Of a stretch of 64,000 bases of DNA, positions 22,301 to 34,081 are shown in pieces. Made by a program: the position numbers and the translations under genes. Location: assembly GCA_019671005.1 (NCBI GenBank), contig CM033726.1, positions 6,703,213-6,767,212 of the forward strand, given 5' to 3'. Each line of letters begins with the position of its first letter. The first letter of the stretch is position 1. The notes beneath the pieces are model-generated. The model was not told the DNA's origin, did not search any database, and saw only the letters and a program-made list of their open reading frames with translations. Source of the DNA: Hibiscus mutabilis (lineage: Eukaryota > Streptophyta > Magnoliopsida > Malvales > Malvaceae).

Positions 22301-23636
22301 TGAAAACAAGAATCTGCTAGAGAAAAGTAATCGGCAATGTGAAACACATAAGCACATGTTAAATGCACATATGTTATCTGTTTCATCTCCAGTAATTGAA
22401 AAAACTTGCAAGTTGCAACACTAGAACCAAAACTTTAAACCTAATAAAAATTGTCAGCATTAACTAGTAAGACAGGCTTTGTAGTTAAAAGAAGTTTGAA
22501 TAAAACAACACCTTGGCAATCTCCTATGGATAAACTAACAGGATCATCCTTCCCATTACCAAATGCTTCCAAAGAATCAGCAAAGCTATTTTCTCCATTA
22601 TGTGCTTCTACAAGGGCTGTCCTGCAAAAGCAGTAGATATGGAGCAAAATAAATAAGCAAACATATATGGAAAGAAAGCACTAGAGATAAAGAATGAAAC
22701 AGATCTTTAATAATTCTTTTTTTGTATTTTACAACTTGAGTCACTAACGAGAGCACTTGTTCTCTGCCTTCTTTTATAGGGTCACGGGCAATTAACTTCA
22801 TCATATCCTATGCATTATTGCAGCTGGAATTATATCATAGTAGGGGAGAGAGGACAAATCCAAGGTCAGATGTTCAGGGTCCAAGGCAGAAAGATACATT
22901 TGCATTAAAGATCAAATTTTGAATCCAATATCTTGCTACAAAGCTGATGAGCATGGAGAATACAACAAACTGAGAATATGTTGTCGGTTAGTTCTGAGGG
23001 AAGCAATAATGTAGTAACAATGAAAAAACAAAGAATAAAATTTCATATACAAAAGCTTATAGTCAGAAAACTGGACCTCAATAAGTCATTATTGACAAGA
23101 ACTGAATCCAAGCATTTACAGAATGAGTAAAAAAAGAACTTGTGAATTTAGAAATAGAAAGATACATACAGAAACTTTTTGCTCCCTTTGTATAGTATTT
23201 GACAGCGGTTTTTCAAATCGTCAGCCGTGAGCTCTAAAGAACATATCTGTCCAATCAACAAAGTATTGGAATCATATTTTTCTAATCAATTAAACAAATA
23301 TAAGCATAATCCCAAATAACATGGAAATATAAAAATAAGCCATAAATTCAAGCAATGCACATTTTCGTGAAATAAGATTCAAGAGAATTTTGATCATTCA
23401 CTATTCAGTAAACACGAAATGAAAACATTACATCCAAATAAAACGGTAGGCCCGCCTTGTATCACATTTCGATTCAAAACGGAAGAAAAAAGCATTTCAG
23501 GCATCATTGGCTAAGGAATCAAGCGAAAAAATAATAATCTGGAAACACAAATGTAGAATAGTGAAGATGTAGAGAATTTTGGAGTTACCTGTTTTTGAAA
23601 CATAGGTGAATCTTCAGGCTTCATAAAGGTGGCCAT
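19313..23636 (-). CDS. AGD2/AGD4: AGD2/AGD4-type ArfGAP: start codon and first seven exons (N-terminal half of BAR domain)
   Basis: Seven exons encode the start and most of the BAR (membrane-bending, dimerising) domain. The ATG is at 23636 and the first exon ends CAG before GTAACT. Recognisable segments are ICSLELTADDLKNRCQ (exon 2), SFADSLEAFGNGKDDPVSLS (exon 3), SKFIKALRELAGYKELLLSQ (exon 4), ESRRRFDKAISAHDQ (exon 6) and REKYVSLKKNTPQDI (exon 7). Exon lengths are 48, 77, 110, 71, 63, 45 and 66 nt, with consistent split codons. Exon 3 adds three residues (DCQ) after SLSIG compared with the Arabidopsis proteins as I recall them, which may mean the original donor shifted slightly. A tempting open stretch at 22700-22804 does not fit any part of the family and is treated as intron. 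Confidence 0.9.
19707..20475 (-). other. ArfGAP intron 5 with degenerate internal repeats
   Basis: This is a 769-bp intron. Between about 19870 and 20180 a loose repeat of roughly 90-100 bp recurs three times (phrases resembling AAATTAAGTCTTGACCCCTC, TTTTTCYGGTTTAATTA and CATTTCAGTTT). It is probably a remnant of an old repeat; the family is unknown. Confidence 0.55.
20539..21211 (-). other. ArfGAP intron 4
   Basis: This is a 673-bp intron. Around 20870-21040 the phrases ACCAACTGGATTTAGGTTG, ACATGGTATCAAAG and ATCAGTTGGTTTTAGG look like an eroded repeat, with no boundaries visible. Confidence 0.6.
21283..22511 (-). other. ArfGAP intron 3
   Basis: This is a 1.2-kb AT-rich intron. Short open frames on both strands have no homology I recognise. 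Confidence 0.75.
22622..23169 (-). other. ArfGAP intron 2
   Basis: This is a 548-bp intron with no recognised feature. Confidence 0.75.
23247..23588 (-). other. ArfGAP intron 1
   Basis: This is a 342-bp AT-rich intron with no recognised feature. Confidence 0.75.
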
Positions 23637-23910
23637 TGCTAATTTGCTTTCTGTTTCTTCTTTATTTTTCGAAATTCAATCCCGTGAGGTCGCAGGGACG
23701 CTGCCTCGGATCCAAAATGATAAAATTGGAAACCAAATAATTGATGAAGCTGTTTGATTTATTAGTTACTTTAATTAAAGAACGATCAATTTTAGGTGGC
23801 GCGCCAAGAACTGAAAATATATGCCAAGTAGCTGGGTTCGCGGGCGAGCCGGGGTATCTATCTGGGCTCACTGAGTTTGAGCCTAAAACCCACTAAACTA
23901 AATCCAACAA
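23637..23910 (-). promoter_or_regulatory. Remaining upstream region of the ArfGAP gene
   Basis: About 275 bp of host sequence, including the 5' untranslated leader, separate the ATG at 23636 from the Tat/Ogre-like LTR. A GC-rich patch with GGCGCGCC lies near 23800. No convincing TATA box was seen. Any promoter element further upstream has been displaced by about 13.6 kb. Confidence 0.4.
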
Positions 23911-26900
23911 AAAGTTACTAAATGGATCCGGTTTTGTAAATATTGTGTTAGTATAATAATTAATAGATATTATTGCATGTATACATTTGTGGTATTATAT
24001 TATATACATATGATTAATGTACATAAAATGTGTGTGGTGTGTGCATGTATATTATATACTATATATATGTGTACGTATTAATAATTAATATGGGTATTTT
24101 TATGTGTGCATTGTGTATGTGTAATGTGTGAACATTTATGATGATTACGTGTATGATTATATATGCATGTGTGTTTGTATAGTATGTTAATTGAGGAAGT
24201 GTTACGTATATCAATGTTTGCATGCATATCAATATTATATATGTGGGTGTTTGTATGTATTATTAATACTAATGTGTGCATGCGTGTATGGTTATTATTT
24301 ATGTGTATGTATAAAATGTATGTACATAGGAGTTTGCATGTATGTATATATTAGTATTACATGTGTATGTTTATTATAATTACTACTAATGTTATTATTT
24401 GTTTATTAATTTTATTTTATTAAATGGGTCATCAATTAGAAATAGATTAGATAAAATTGTAGACCCATTAATATTTATTATTAAGTTTTCAGTCCATATA
24501 CAAATATAAAACCCAAGTATGTTTACATAAGGCCCAATCGGCCAGGCCCAAACCCAACTAAAATCCCTATAACATATATCTGATACAAGAAACCTAATTC
24601 CCTTTTATTTTGCGTAGCCAAATGAGAGCCGTTGGATCAAATCTTGATCCAACGGTCCAAATCAATCCAAGGTGATCATCCATCTATCGCGACGTGAAGT
24701 CAATCGTCGTCCCGCATTTCTCACTTTGCGCGTGCGAGAGACCGGAGATCTTCCACTAGGCGCCACGTGTTATCAATCCGGTGTTGCCCCAAGATCCAAG
24801 ATCGCATCCAGCCGCTTGGATCTTCAAGTGATCTCATCCAATTGGATCGGCGATTGATCCAACCACCCAAAATTAATGGCGAAATGATTTTTACCCCGAT
24901 GGCGCCACTCTCCGGTCGTTCCAACCACCGAACAAGCAAACCACAATAAACAAGCAAAAAGATCAAAAAGATATATTCAAAAAACCAATCAAATCAACAA
25001 GTATATTAGATTAGTTTTTTTTTTTATTACATAATCGGTAAATGGATCTAAATATATCCAAACAAATAAAAAACCTTGTAATTTGAGGAATCATCAATAC
25101 TTTTTAAAAAAACACACACAAAAAATAAAGAGAGAAAAAGTATCTTAGTTTAATCTTGCATGCTTTAATGAAAAAAAAAATAAAAATATTGAGAATTCAA
25201 AAAAAAGCTTTAAAGTTTACCATGTTTTCCATTTTCTCCTCTTGAGAAGCTCTTGTGGGGGGGTGAATCGGAGTAGGATAGGATGCTCAAGGATAAAAGG
25301 GTTTGTTCTAAAAAATTTTTTTTCACTTTATTTTTTCCTAGATCTAGTTAAATTACAAATTGTTTTTTCAAATCTAAGGGGAAATCCGCTTTTAAAAGAC
25401 AAGGAGGTTATTTTGAGGGTGGTTTTTTTTTTGCCGGCGCCGCTACTAGAGCGCCACGCGGCCAGTGTGGTGGCCGTGGTCGGGATGGTGGTTGATCAAG
25501 GTTTCTAGGCTCTGGGGCTTTTCAAGGAGAAAATGATAATGGAGGGTTTTATTAGACACAAAAATTAAAATGCCAAAAAAAGAACAAATTGATTTGATTT
25601 GGTTCTTTTATGGCTTTTTTTTTTAAAAAATGGTCTAATAACACAATAAGATCCTTCCGTTCTTTCATTTTTTTCGAAATGTCTTCCCTTGGTTTATTTA
25701 TGACCCTCGTCCCTGTTTATTTTCAAAATATTTCAATTTGGTCCCTTAATTAACCAAATCAATTTTAAAATGGCCAAATCATTGCCTTGGTCATCCCACG
25801 TTTTTTAAATTTTCAAATCAAGCTTGCCCCTTGGTTTAATTACACGTTCATTCCCTATGAGTTTTGTCCGTTTTTATTCCAGCCCTTTTGTATCTTTATT
25901 TATTTAATTTATGTTTTTTTTTTATTTTTATAAGTTTGGTCCTCCTTTGTTTTTTTTTATTTATTATTTCATTTTCATTCCCTCGTTCCCTTTTTATTTT
26001 TAAATATTTAGGTTATTTTTGTTTTATTATACGTTTTTTTTTAGCATATTTAATTTGTTATTATGTTCATAAATGTTTTCCTATCATACCTATTTATGTT
26101 TTTTTCTCGTTTTTTAGGTGTTATATCATGATTTTATATTTTAATGCTTTTATTCATGTTTGTATGCATGTTTTTTTATATGTCATGTGTATTAATTTGA
26201 TTTGTTTTATGTTAGTTTTCATTTTTACTTGAGCTTTATGATCATCTTTTGTAACTTTATATGTTTGTGCGTGTTTTTGTGTTATTTAATGTCATGTTTT
26301 TTATATATGCAAATTGTCTTTATCATAAAAGTTTATAGTACATTTTCTTTCAAATGTTACTTTATTAATTTAGTGCCCATAATATGTTTTATGTTAGCGT
26401 TGTTGTTTTGTAGATTTTTTTGCATTTTAATATTATATGTACTAGTGTAATTTTTATTAAGGATGATATTTCCCTTTTATTTTCGTGTTTTAGGTTATGC
26501 TATGCCCGCCCGATATCTAGGTTTGTAATATATTTTAGGTTCATTTTATTTTTTTATATGTATTAAAGTATTTATTATTAATTTTTTTAGATGTTAGTAT
26601 TTTTCTTTGTTTTGATATTTTAGTACCATGTTTTCTCTATGTCATGCATATATTGTATTGTTTTTTTATCTATTTACTTTAAAACATGAGATGCATATAA
26701 TTAATTCGTTTTGAAGTATGTTTTCCATATGTTTTTATTCATGCTTTGTTTCTATTATTAATATTATGACATGTTAGGTTATCTTGGTTTGTGTATTTTA
26801 TTACTTTTTGCTTAATATTATGAAATTCATGTTTTTATGTTTTTTAGTTCCATGTCTTTGTAAATATTTGATTATAATGTTTTTATTAAGTTTGCATAAC

Positions 26901-27339
26901 GAATACATTTTGTCAATGTGGTACCCTTTTATTCGAGCGTAAACGTGACCAGTATCAAGCGCAGTGATGGTGGTTTATCGGTTTACTCTCAAATAACGGG
27001 GTCTTTAAAATTTACTCGCGTTTATAACCAAATTTTAATTTAATCGTCACTTTAATCCGAAAAGTTCAATAATAATAAAGCGGTAATTATTAAAGTACCA
27101 ATTTTGGGCTGTGTGGGGGTGTTAATCCTTCTCCATACGTAACTGACTCCCGAACCCAACAGTTTTCAAATCTTTGGTTTTATGGTGTCCGGCCTACCTT
27201 AGTGGCCGGCGGCGACTCCATTTTTAGAATTAAAATACAGTTTTTCTAAAACCCCACGGAAGACATTTTTTAAATGCCCGGAAAAATCACAAACACATTG
27301 AAACCCCGTTTTTTAGCGAAAGAAAGGGATATCGCTACA
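23911..27339 (+). repeat. 5' LTR of the Tat/Ogre-like element
   Basis: It aligns with 34152-37537 nearly end to end, with many substitutions and small indels. It contains a TG/TA-rich region (23960-24380), a perfect inverted repeat GTTGGATCAA/TTGATCCAAC at 24631-24653, and a T-rich stretch (25870-26900). Open frames inside it follow low-complexity sequence and are not genes. Confidence 0.85.
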
Positions 27340-27341
27340 GA

Positions 27342-27360
27342 TGGCGACTCCGTTGGGGAC
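27342..27360 (+). other. Primer binding site of the Tat/Ogre-like element
   Basis: TGGCGACTCCGTTGGGGAC begins two bases after the 5' LTR. It has the layout of a tRNA 3'-end complement (TGG start). The cognate tRNA was not assigned. Confidence 0.65.
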
Positions 27361-28020
27361 AATTTTTGTTTTTCAACAACAAAATGAGAGTCAAGCTTTT
27401 TAAATAATTATCGCTTTACTAATATCAGAAGTCCCGGATTAAAGTGACTATTAAATTAATGTTCGATTATAATTGCGCGTTTATTTTAACGCAATTAAAA
27501 TTTGTCATATAAACTCGTCCTTTTTAAGTAGGGGAAAATGCTAATGCTTTCGAGAGGATATCGTTCCTCCGTATGGGCCTAACAAGTACCTTCGGGGCTC
27601 GAATACCTTATGCTTTCGTGAAGATATCGTTCCTTCGTAGGGGCATAAGCGAATGGGTCCCCTGAATTGAACTCGGTTGAAAGGAACCTATAATGGGTGA
27701 TGACCGGGGGCCTTGCTACCCTTAGTAGGGGACAACAAGGACAATTCGGGTACCTCATAGCACCAAAACTGCATATAGAGAACATATAGAAACCCACTCT
27801 TTAGAGTCATCCAGATAACCTAGGTGTTTTAGACGGATGTAAATAGGGTTATTTTGTTTGTTTATCGTATTTAATTTGCCCTTTATTTATGTATTTATTG
27901 ATTTTAACCGGTACTGACTTGTTTTCTTTTTCTTTTTGTTTTGTTTTTGCATATATCATCGCATTCATATTACATAGGGTATTGATCCCCGAGTGGTTTC
28001 TCCCGTAATAGAGATTGTTC

Positions 28021-29520
28021 ATAATGGACCAAGAGTTCTTTGACCTGATGATAAGGGGCTCGGCTCTAAAGTTCCATCCCGAGGATAGATCAAGGATAGT
28101 AGAAGAATAATCGTTCAGAAACTTCATGTCAGATACGGCAAACAGTGTCAGTCCTGGTAACGAGCAAGGTGGAGTACGAGAGTTAAATAAGCAAATGGCT
28201 GAGATGATGAACCAGATAAATGCTATGATGAAAGGTAAGCAGCCTGTCGAACTCAGAGAAGAATATATCAAGGGTTAGAATGTAGAACAGAATGGTCAGA
28301 ATGCCAAGATAGACAACCCCGTTAAATATGACAGGTTGAATCTTTTTGTGATCAATCTCAAGAAACAGACAGGTGGCGTATCTGGGGTAGATACCCAGGA
28401 AATAGAGGCAAGACTAGGAGAAGTCCGGGAATCAAATAACGTAAAGGGGCATTGTCTTATACCTATGAGATACACCGAACTACTTCCATTGCTCATTGAA
28501 AGGAATCTTATCGTACCGGTGAATTCTGTACCGAATAGGCCACCTTACCCGAAGGGTTACAACAGTCGTATCTAGTGCAGCTACCACATAGGGGGTTCGG
28601 GTCATCACACTGGGAACTGCGGAGCCTTGAAGAACATAGTTCAAGATCTTATCAAAATGGGAGCTTGGGTTTCGAAGACGGACAACCCCGATTCTACAAG
28701 GAGCCAGCCAATTCCCGAAGGGTAATGTCGAAGAAGGGTTAATGCACAGTCCATGGTTCGGGTAACACAGAATATGTCACTTGAGTGAGACAAATTTAGG
28801 AGCCAAGAGTAAAAGCATCTCAGAAGATGAACTTACATTTGAGTACGGCCAGCTCAAGTATGAGAGGTATGATCCGAGTAAAATATCAAAGGGTATACAA
28901 GATAAGTACCAGAAGTTGCACTTTGAATTCAAGAATGCCGGTCTGGGAGACACCTCTGAAGAATAGGTTAATGGCATGATTCAGTTGAAGAACGATTTGG
29001 AGAATTGGAAGCAAAAATGCAATACTAGTAAAAATAAAGCCAGGTTATTGTCCCAAAAGCTAAAAGAAGCTGAGAGCTAATGTGACATCCTCCAAGATGA
29101 GTTGGAAAGCAGCATGGCTATGGATGAGATCCTGAAATCAAGTCTGCAATAGGAAGTGGAGGAATATCAAGCCCTTCAAATGGAAAACGCAGCACCCAAA
29201 GAATAGATAGAAAAGTTTAAGACTTCTTTATGCACCAGCGAGATTCGTGCTGAAGCGTACAAGCAGGCCGAGTATGAAAGTTTCAAATAAGTAACTATCA
29301 AGTTATAAAAGGTCAAGCAAAAAATACAAGAGAAAAACAAAGACATGAAGATTGTTATGACTCAAGCGCGACAAGTGGCCCAACAAGTAGCAGATTTAGC
29401 TGACGCAGTAGTTCCAATAAGCCAGAATATGGATCCAGCGTTGGACCGCGAAGAAAAGCTGACAGGACTATTGAATGAGGTCAAGAAATTAAAAGCTAGA
29501 GCCCACCGCTATCTGTAAAC
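28021..29520 (+). pseudogene. Pre-gag ORF remnant of the Tat/Ogre-like element
   Basis: The region reads as a decayed coding sequence. It includes RPPYPKGYNSRI followed by a knuckle-like YHIGGSGHHTGNCGALKN, and then a long hydrophilic, probably coiled-coil stretch (28780-29520) interrupted by several TAG and TAA codons. Related PYPKGYNP..C..H..GH..C phrases occur in gag-region proteins of Ogre-type elements. It may correspond to the extra ORF upstream of gag in that lineage. Confidence 0.55.
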
Positions 29521-29819
29521 TCCTAATACCTGATGTAATGAAAGCTTTTGGGCTGAATGAAAGATGTTCTATGAGGACAAATCACTTGCGGAATCGATAC
29601 CTTATTACATTCATGCATTGCATTTGTAGCACATCATTTGCATTATTTAATGATTTTATCATTGCATGGCACTCCATCATTTAATTTCTAGGGTTCGCTG
29701 GCAGAACTAGTTGAGAAAATGGAATGGACTAAGGAGTCGAGGCTTGACCTGCTAGAAGAAAGAATCGAGAAGAAGCTAAAGAAGAAAGAAAAAATACGAG
29801 GGAACTTTGCCTAGTCCCT

Positions 29820-30720
29820 GATTTGGTCATTCCTTCAGATTTCAAGATTCCTAGATTTGTGTTGTATGGCGGAACTAGCTGCCCGAAGGTTCACTTGACC
29901 ATGTTTTGCAGAAAAATGGAGGGATACATGAAGAATGAAGAGTTGTTGATCCATTACTTCCATGATAGCCTGACGGGACCTACAGCAGTGTGGTATAACC
30001 GTTTGAGCATAAGCCAAGTTCGGTCATGGGGTGACCTTGCTAATGCCTTTTTGAGTCAGTACAGATATACTTTAGACTTAGCGCCATGTCGATAGTTTCT
30101 TCAGAACGAGAAAATGAGACCAAATGAAAGCTTCAAGGAATATGCACTAAGGTGGCGATGTTCGGCAACCCAAGTTCAGCCTCCTATAGCAGAAGAAAAA
30201 TTAACTTCAATGTTTCATGCAACGCTTCCCTTTCCTTTCTTCGATATGATGTTGGAGAAATCAATGAGCATATTCGAAGATTTTATGACGATTGGAGAGA
30301 TGATAGAATACACGATCCAATAAGGAAAATTAGGGTCTAAGTCTAAGGACCGAACTGAAGAAAAGGCAGATGAAGACAAATAAGTAAATGATTGTCACCT
30401 CCAAAGTTCATGTGGCTGTAAAAGAAGAAGATAGACTGACACTTCGGGGTCATCAAGGAAAATTTCTTGGACGAGTGCAAATTTAGAAGTGTTCGGAGTA
30501 TCCATCTCAGACATATGACCTTATTTGGTAGAAGGTCGCTATCTTGCTCCCATATCGATGAAGATTACACCTAATCTATTAGCCCATAGCTTCGACTCGA
30601 GTAGCACATGTGAATTCTATATAGGGGCACCAGGGCATCCCACCAAAAAATGTAGACCTTTACTGGAGGAAATCGAGAAGCTAATCAATAATGGGACCTT
30701 GACACAAGAACTGATCTAGC
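29820..30720 (+). pseudogene. Gag remnant of the Tat/Ogre-like element
   Basis: Recognisable Ogre-type gag phrases are IPSDFKIPRFVLYGGTSCPK, HLTMFCRKMEGYM, HYFHDSLTGPTAVWYNRLS, SWGDLANAFLSQY, then after one TAG codon RPNESFKEYALRWR and TIGEMIEYTIQ. A second piece at 30525-30718 has CEFYIGAPGHPTKKCRPLLE, a variant zinc knuckle. The frame is interrupted by stop codons and indels, so no full gag can be made. Confidence 0.75.
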
Positions 30721-32937
30721 ATTAGAGAACCAAGGATTGAGGGCAAGTTTGCATAGTGCTAAGGAAGCCAGAGATGTCTCCAAATTAGCAGACTTTCTTG
30801 AAGTAATACAAGGAACCAACTTTACTACATGTGGCAAAGATCTTTTGTGAATAGGCATGCGTCATGTTTGTTGATTTTCATTCCAATGAAGAACTCATTT
30901 TGCTTAACATACAATATTCTTGAAAGCACATAGATGTGTATCTTTTCTCACTGTTGTAGGTCACTGGATATCAATTGCAAGATGTGACATTAGTTAGATA
31001 TTGTGATAACGACGAAGAGTGATCTCCCCAACAGACTCTAGTCAGCAAAGCAAGACTACTACTCTTTCGGTGACGTTCAAGGACGAAAAAGCTCCAAATG
31101 TTAACCATGTAGAGTTGCTTGAAATTGAAACTCTAAGCGTAATCTTCTATACACTAAAGAGTTAACAATCAAAACATGACACATATGTGTGGAATAAAAG
31201 AAAATAACAATATTATGTAGATTAAATAATGTTTGAAACCTGGTAATAGGCTTGTTCGGATAAGAGTGTAGAAATTTTAGGGCACTCCGTTGAAGCAATA
31301 AGGTTGCAATACACCATCCAAGTCAAGAGACCTTAGCTTCAAGAGTGATGGTAATATTTTCAAATTGTGACTATGCCGAGTAACTTGGGGTAGTGTTATT
31401 TGCTCCATCATTGTCTTTAAGACAAAGGACTGTGATGAGTTGCTTTCCTCAAAATAATGATAAATACATGAAAAAGAAAAAAAAGAAAGAAAGAGAAAAA
31501 ATGATAAAAAGAAAAGGAAAAAAAAGAAAAAAGAGAAAAAAAAAACGAAAAAAAGAAAAGAAAAAAAAGAGAAAAAAATAAACAAAAGGATAAATATAAT
31601 TAAAAAAAACACACACACACACCTAGAACTTTATTCTTAGAATAATATTTCTGCGCTCGAGTGGTCAAGCAAGTCCACCATTTTTAGGGCAGAGAAAATA
31701 ATGGGAATTGAGAAATAGTAGTATTCTACAGCAACTAGGTAATCATGAGGATGAACCGAGTCATCTGGGAAGACTTCACAGCCTTGAATCGCCGCAACAT
31801 CCGAAATCCTTATGGATCCATGTTATGCTTGAAATGATAGCTGAACGATTGAATCTAAGACGCTCTTGCACTTGATATCTAGAGCTCTTATTCTATTTGT
31901 TATACTAAGATTTTGCTTTCAAGATCTCGTATGTTAGTCTAAATGACACTCTTCAGTGGAATGCCAATCAATAAATTGACAATTTAAAGTAAAAAAGATT
32001 TCCATGTATTGCTTCAGAGATAAGATTCAGAACATAAGGTCGCGGATATTATGGGGCACCTAATCAGAGAAACGACCCCTGAATGTATAAGATAAAGATG
32101 TTGACAAGAATATATTTGTCGGATAGCTCAAGAGTAGGAAGCGGGTTTCAACTATGATTCCTTGGTTGATTCAAGGAAATGAAGAACTAATTGGGACGAG
32201 AATGAAGTCGCAAAATAATAGGGGAATGTGGGTGATAAACATTGATTCTACAAAGAGTTAAAGCATGGGTATCGAGAGATGGTTCCCGACCATAAGCAGC
32301 AAGAAAATTGAATGTAGAAATTAAATTCAGAGCATGGAAGCATTTTGCTCGCCCAGATGATGAAACTAACAAATACTCTGAATTGTTGGGTCAAAGAATT
32401 GGAAGAAAGCTGAGCTCATGATCGAGTGGGGCAATGTAAAAAAAATCCCTACGCAAGAATGATATAGAGATTAGAATAAGTTTATTTTTGAAGTGGGTAG
32501 AGATCCCAAAGAAGAAAGACATCTGCTTATGTAAGAGAGCAAGAGCGGGTATTCAATTGATAAAGAAAAGTTTGATGAAAATGAAGATCAAAACTGAGCA
32601 TATTGTAAAAAGAAAAGGAATAGAGAAATCCGAAAAATAACTTTTCAAGGCATATGATTTTTTAAAACATAGTTAAAAGCGAGAGGGGAGAAAAGAGGAA
32701 AAAAAGAAGAAAGATGGTAAAGAAGAGAGAGAAAAGAAAAAAAGGAAGAAAAAGAGAAAAAAAGGAAAAAAAAGAAGAAAAGATAGCGAAAAAAGAGAAT
32801 AAGAAGAAGAAGAAAAGATAGCATTACATTGCATACATCATAAATAGAGGCATGCCAATTTTTGTCTGTTTTAGACAGGTATTTGAAGAATTTTCAAAGA
32901 ATTTGGAGAAGTAGATTTCATTAAAGAAAAAAAACCG
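30721..32937 (+). other. Non-coding internal part of the Tat/Ogre-like element
   Basis: No pol domains are found. It includes two A/G-rich tracts (about 31466-31607 and 32690-32822), the first followed by a short (AC)n run. Open frames across these tracts are low-complexity artefacts. Confidence 0.7.
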
Positions 32938-33805
32938 GCAGCCATAGTAGCGTGAGGCCAGATGACGGTAGCCACAGTAGCGTGAAGCCAGATATTAAGT
33001 CCCTCGGGCCATCAATAAGACATTCAGGCATGATGATAAGACATTTGGGCCACCAGTAAGTCTTTCAAGCATGGTGATAAGTCCTTTGGGCCTTCAATAA
33101 GACATTCAGGCATGATGAGATAGCCATAGTAGCGTGAGGCCAGATGACGGTAGCCACAGTAGCGTGAAGCTAGATATTAAGACCTTCAGGCCATCAGTAA
33201 GACCCCCAGGCATGATAATAAGACCTTCGGGCCACTAGTAAGTCTTTCGAGCATGGTGATAAGTCATTCGAGCCATCAATAAGACCTTCGGGCATGATGA
33301 GGCAGCCATAGTAGCGTGAGGCCAGATGACGGTAGCCACAGTAGCGTGAAGCCAGATATTAAGTCATTCGGGCCATCATTAAGACCTTCAGGTATGATGA
33401 TAAGACTTTTGGGCCACCAATAAGTCTTTCAAGCATGGTGATAAGTCCTTCAGGCCATCAATAAGACCTTCGGGCATGATAAAGCAGCCATAGTAGCGTG
33501 AGGCCAAATGACGGTAGCCATAGTAGCATGAAGCCAGATATTAACTCTTTTAGGCCATCAGTAAGACCTTCGGGCCACCAGTAAGTCTTTCGAGCATGGT
33601 GATAAGTCCTTCGGGCCATCAATAATACTTTTGGGTAAGATGAGGCAACCATAGTAGCGTGAGGCTAGATGACGGTAGCCAAAATAGCGTGAAGCCAGAT
33701 ACTAAGTTATTCGGGCCATTAGTAAGACCTTCGGGCCACTAGTAAGTCTTTCAAGCATGGTAATAAGTTCTTCAAGCCATCAATAAGTCTTTCGAGCAGG
33801 ATGCG
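32938..33805 (+). repeat. Array of five 182/161-bp tandem repeats
   Basis: Units begin with GCAGCCATAGTAGCGTGAGG or a close variant at 32938, 33120, 33302, 33484 and 33645. The first three spacings are exactly 182 bp; the last two units are about 161 bp. Within units a shorter module resembling TAAGNCCTTCGGGCCATCA recurs, and the 21-bp difference probably equals loss of one short module. Tandem arrays in this position are known in Ogre elements. Confidence 0.88.
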
Positions 33806-34081
33806 GCAGCTTTAGAAAAGTTGATAGCCATGTTGTTGTGAATCCTAAAAAATTAGAAGATGAAGGTTCTATATAGGAAAAGCCTATGTTTTTGAGCCCC
33901 CCACTGAAAGATTCCATGTAAGAAGAGCCCTAACTCTATAACTTCAACGAATGACCTTTAGTTCCAAGATCAGGAGGTGAATAAGTTCTATATAGGAAGA
34001 ACTTATGAGCCTGAAGATGCGGCCAAGGAAAAGCGGAGAGTTCTAGAAGAACACGTGATTCCGAGGCTACAAGCAGGGGAG

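Larger units (their letters stand above)
1..23636 (-). pseudogene. AGD2/AGD4: ArfGAP with BAR, PH, ArfGAP and ankyrin domains (AGD2/AGD4 type), disrupted by insertions
   Basis: Proteins of this family stimulate GTP hydrolysis by ARF GTPases on membranes during vesicle traffic. Exons placed on the minus strand, 5' to 3': 23636-23589, 23246-23170, 22621-22512, 21282-21212, 20538-20476, 19706-19662, 19378-19313, 13812-13765, 13657-13562, 13490-13449, 12203-11988, 10100-9969, 9889-9683, 9198-9109, 8987-8813 joined to 2788-2712, 2097-1979, 1110-1020, 587-124. All splice phases agree and give about 745 residues; the family is about 775 long, so one short C-terminal part lies off the left edge. The protein begins MATFMKPEDSPMFQKQ, which fits the AGD2/AGD4 clade. 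Domains are BAR (residues 1-230), PH (about 295-430), ArfGAP (about 475-600) and ankyrin (about 660-745). The gene is called disrupted because a 6-kb LTR element splits the ArfGAP exon and the exon at 13765-13812 lacks an AG acceptor. An intact allele may exist. The family assignment is very secure; the pseudogene status is an inference. Confidence 0.93.

Noticed and set aside
22598..22804. Minus-strand open frame starting MMKLIARDPIKEG between ArfGAP exons 2 and 3
   Set aside because: It matches no part of the ArfGAP family, and exons 2 and 3 join in phase without it.
24078..26450. Open frames in the Tat/Ogre-like 5' LTR, including Phe/Leu-rich ones that look membrane-like
   Set aside because: They follow TG/TA and T-rich simple sequence, and have only partly matching, diverged counterparts in the other LTR with no conserved product.
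32938..33805. CRISPR-like regular repeats
   Set aside because: Units are 182 bp, nearly contiguous and diverged, inside a plant retrotransposon; there are no short repeats with unique spacers.
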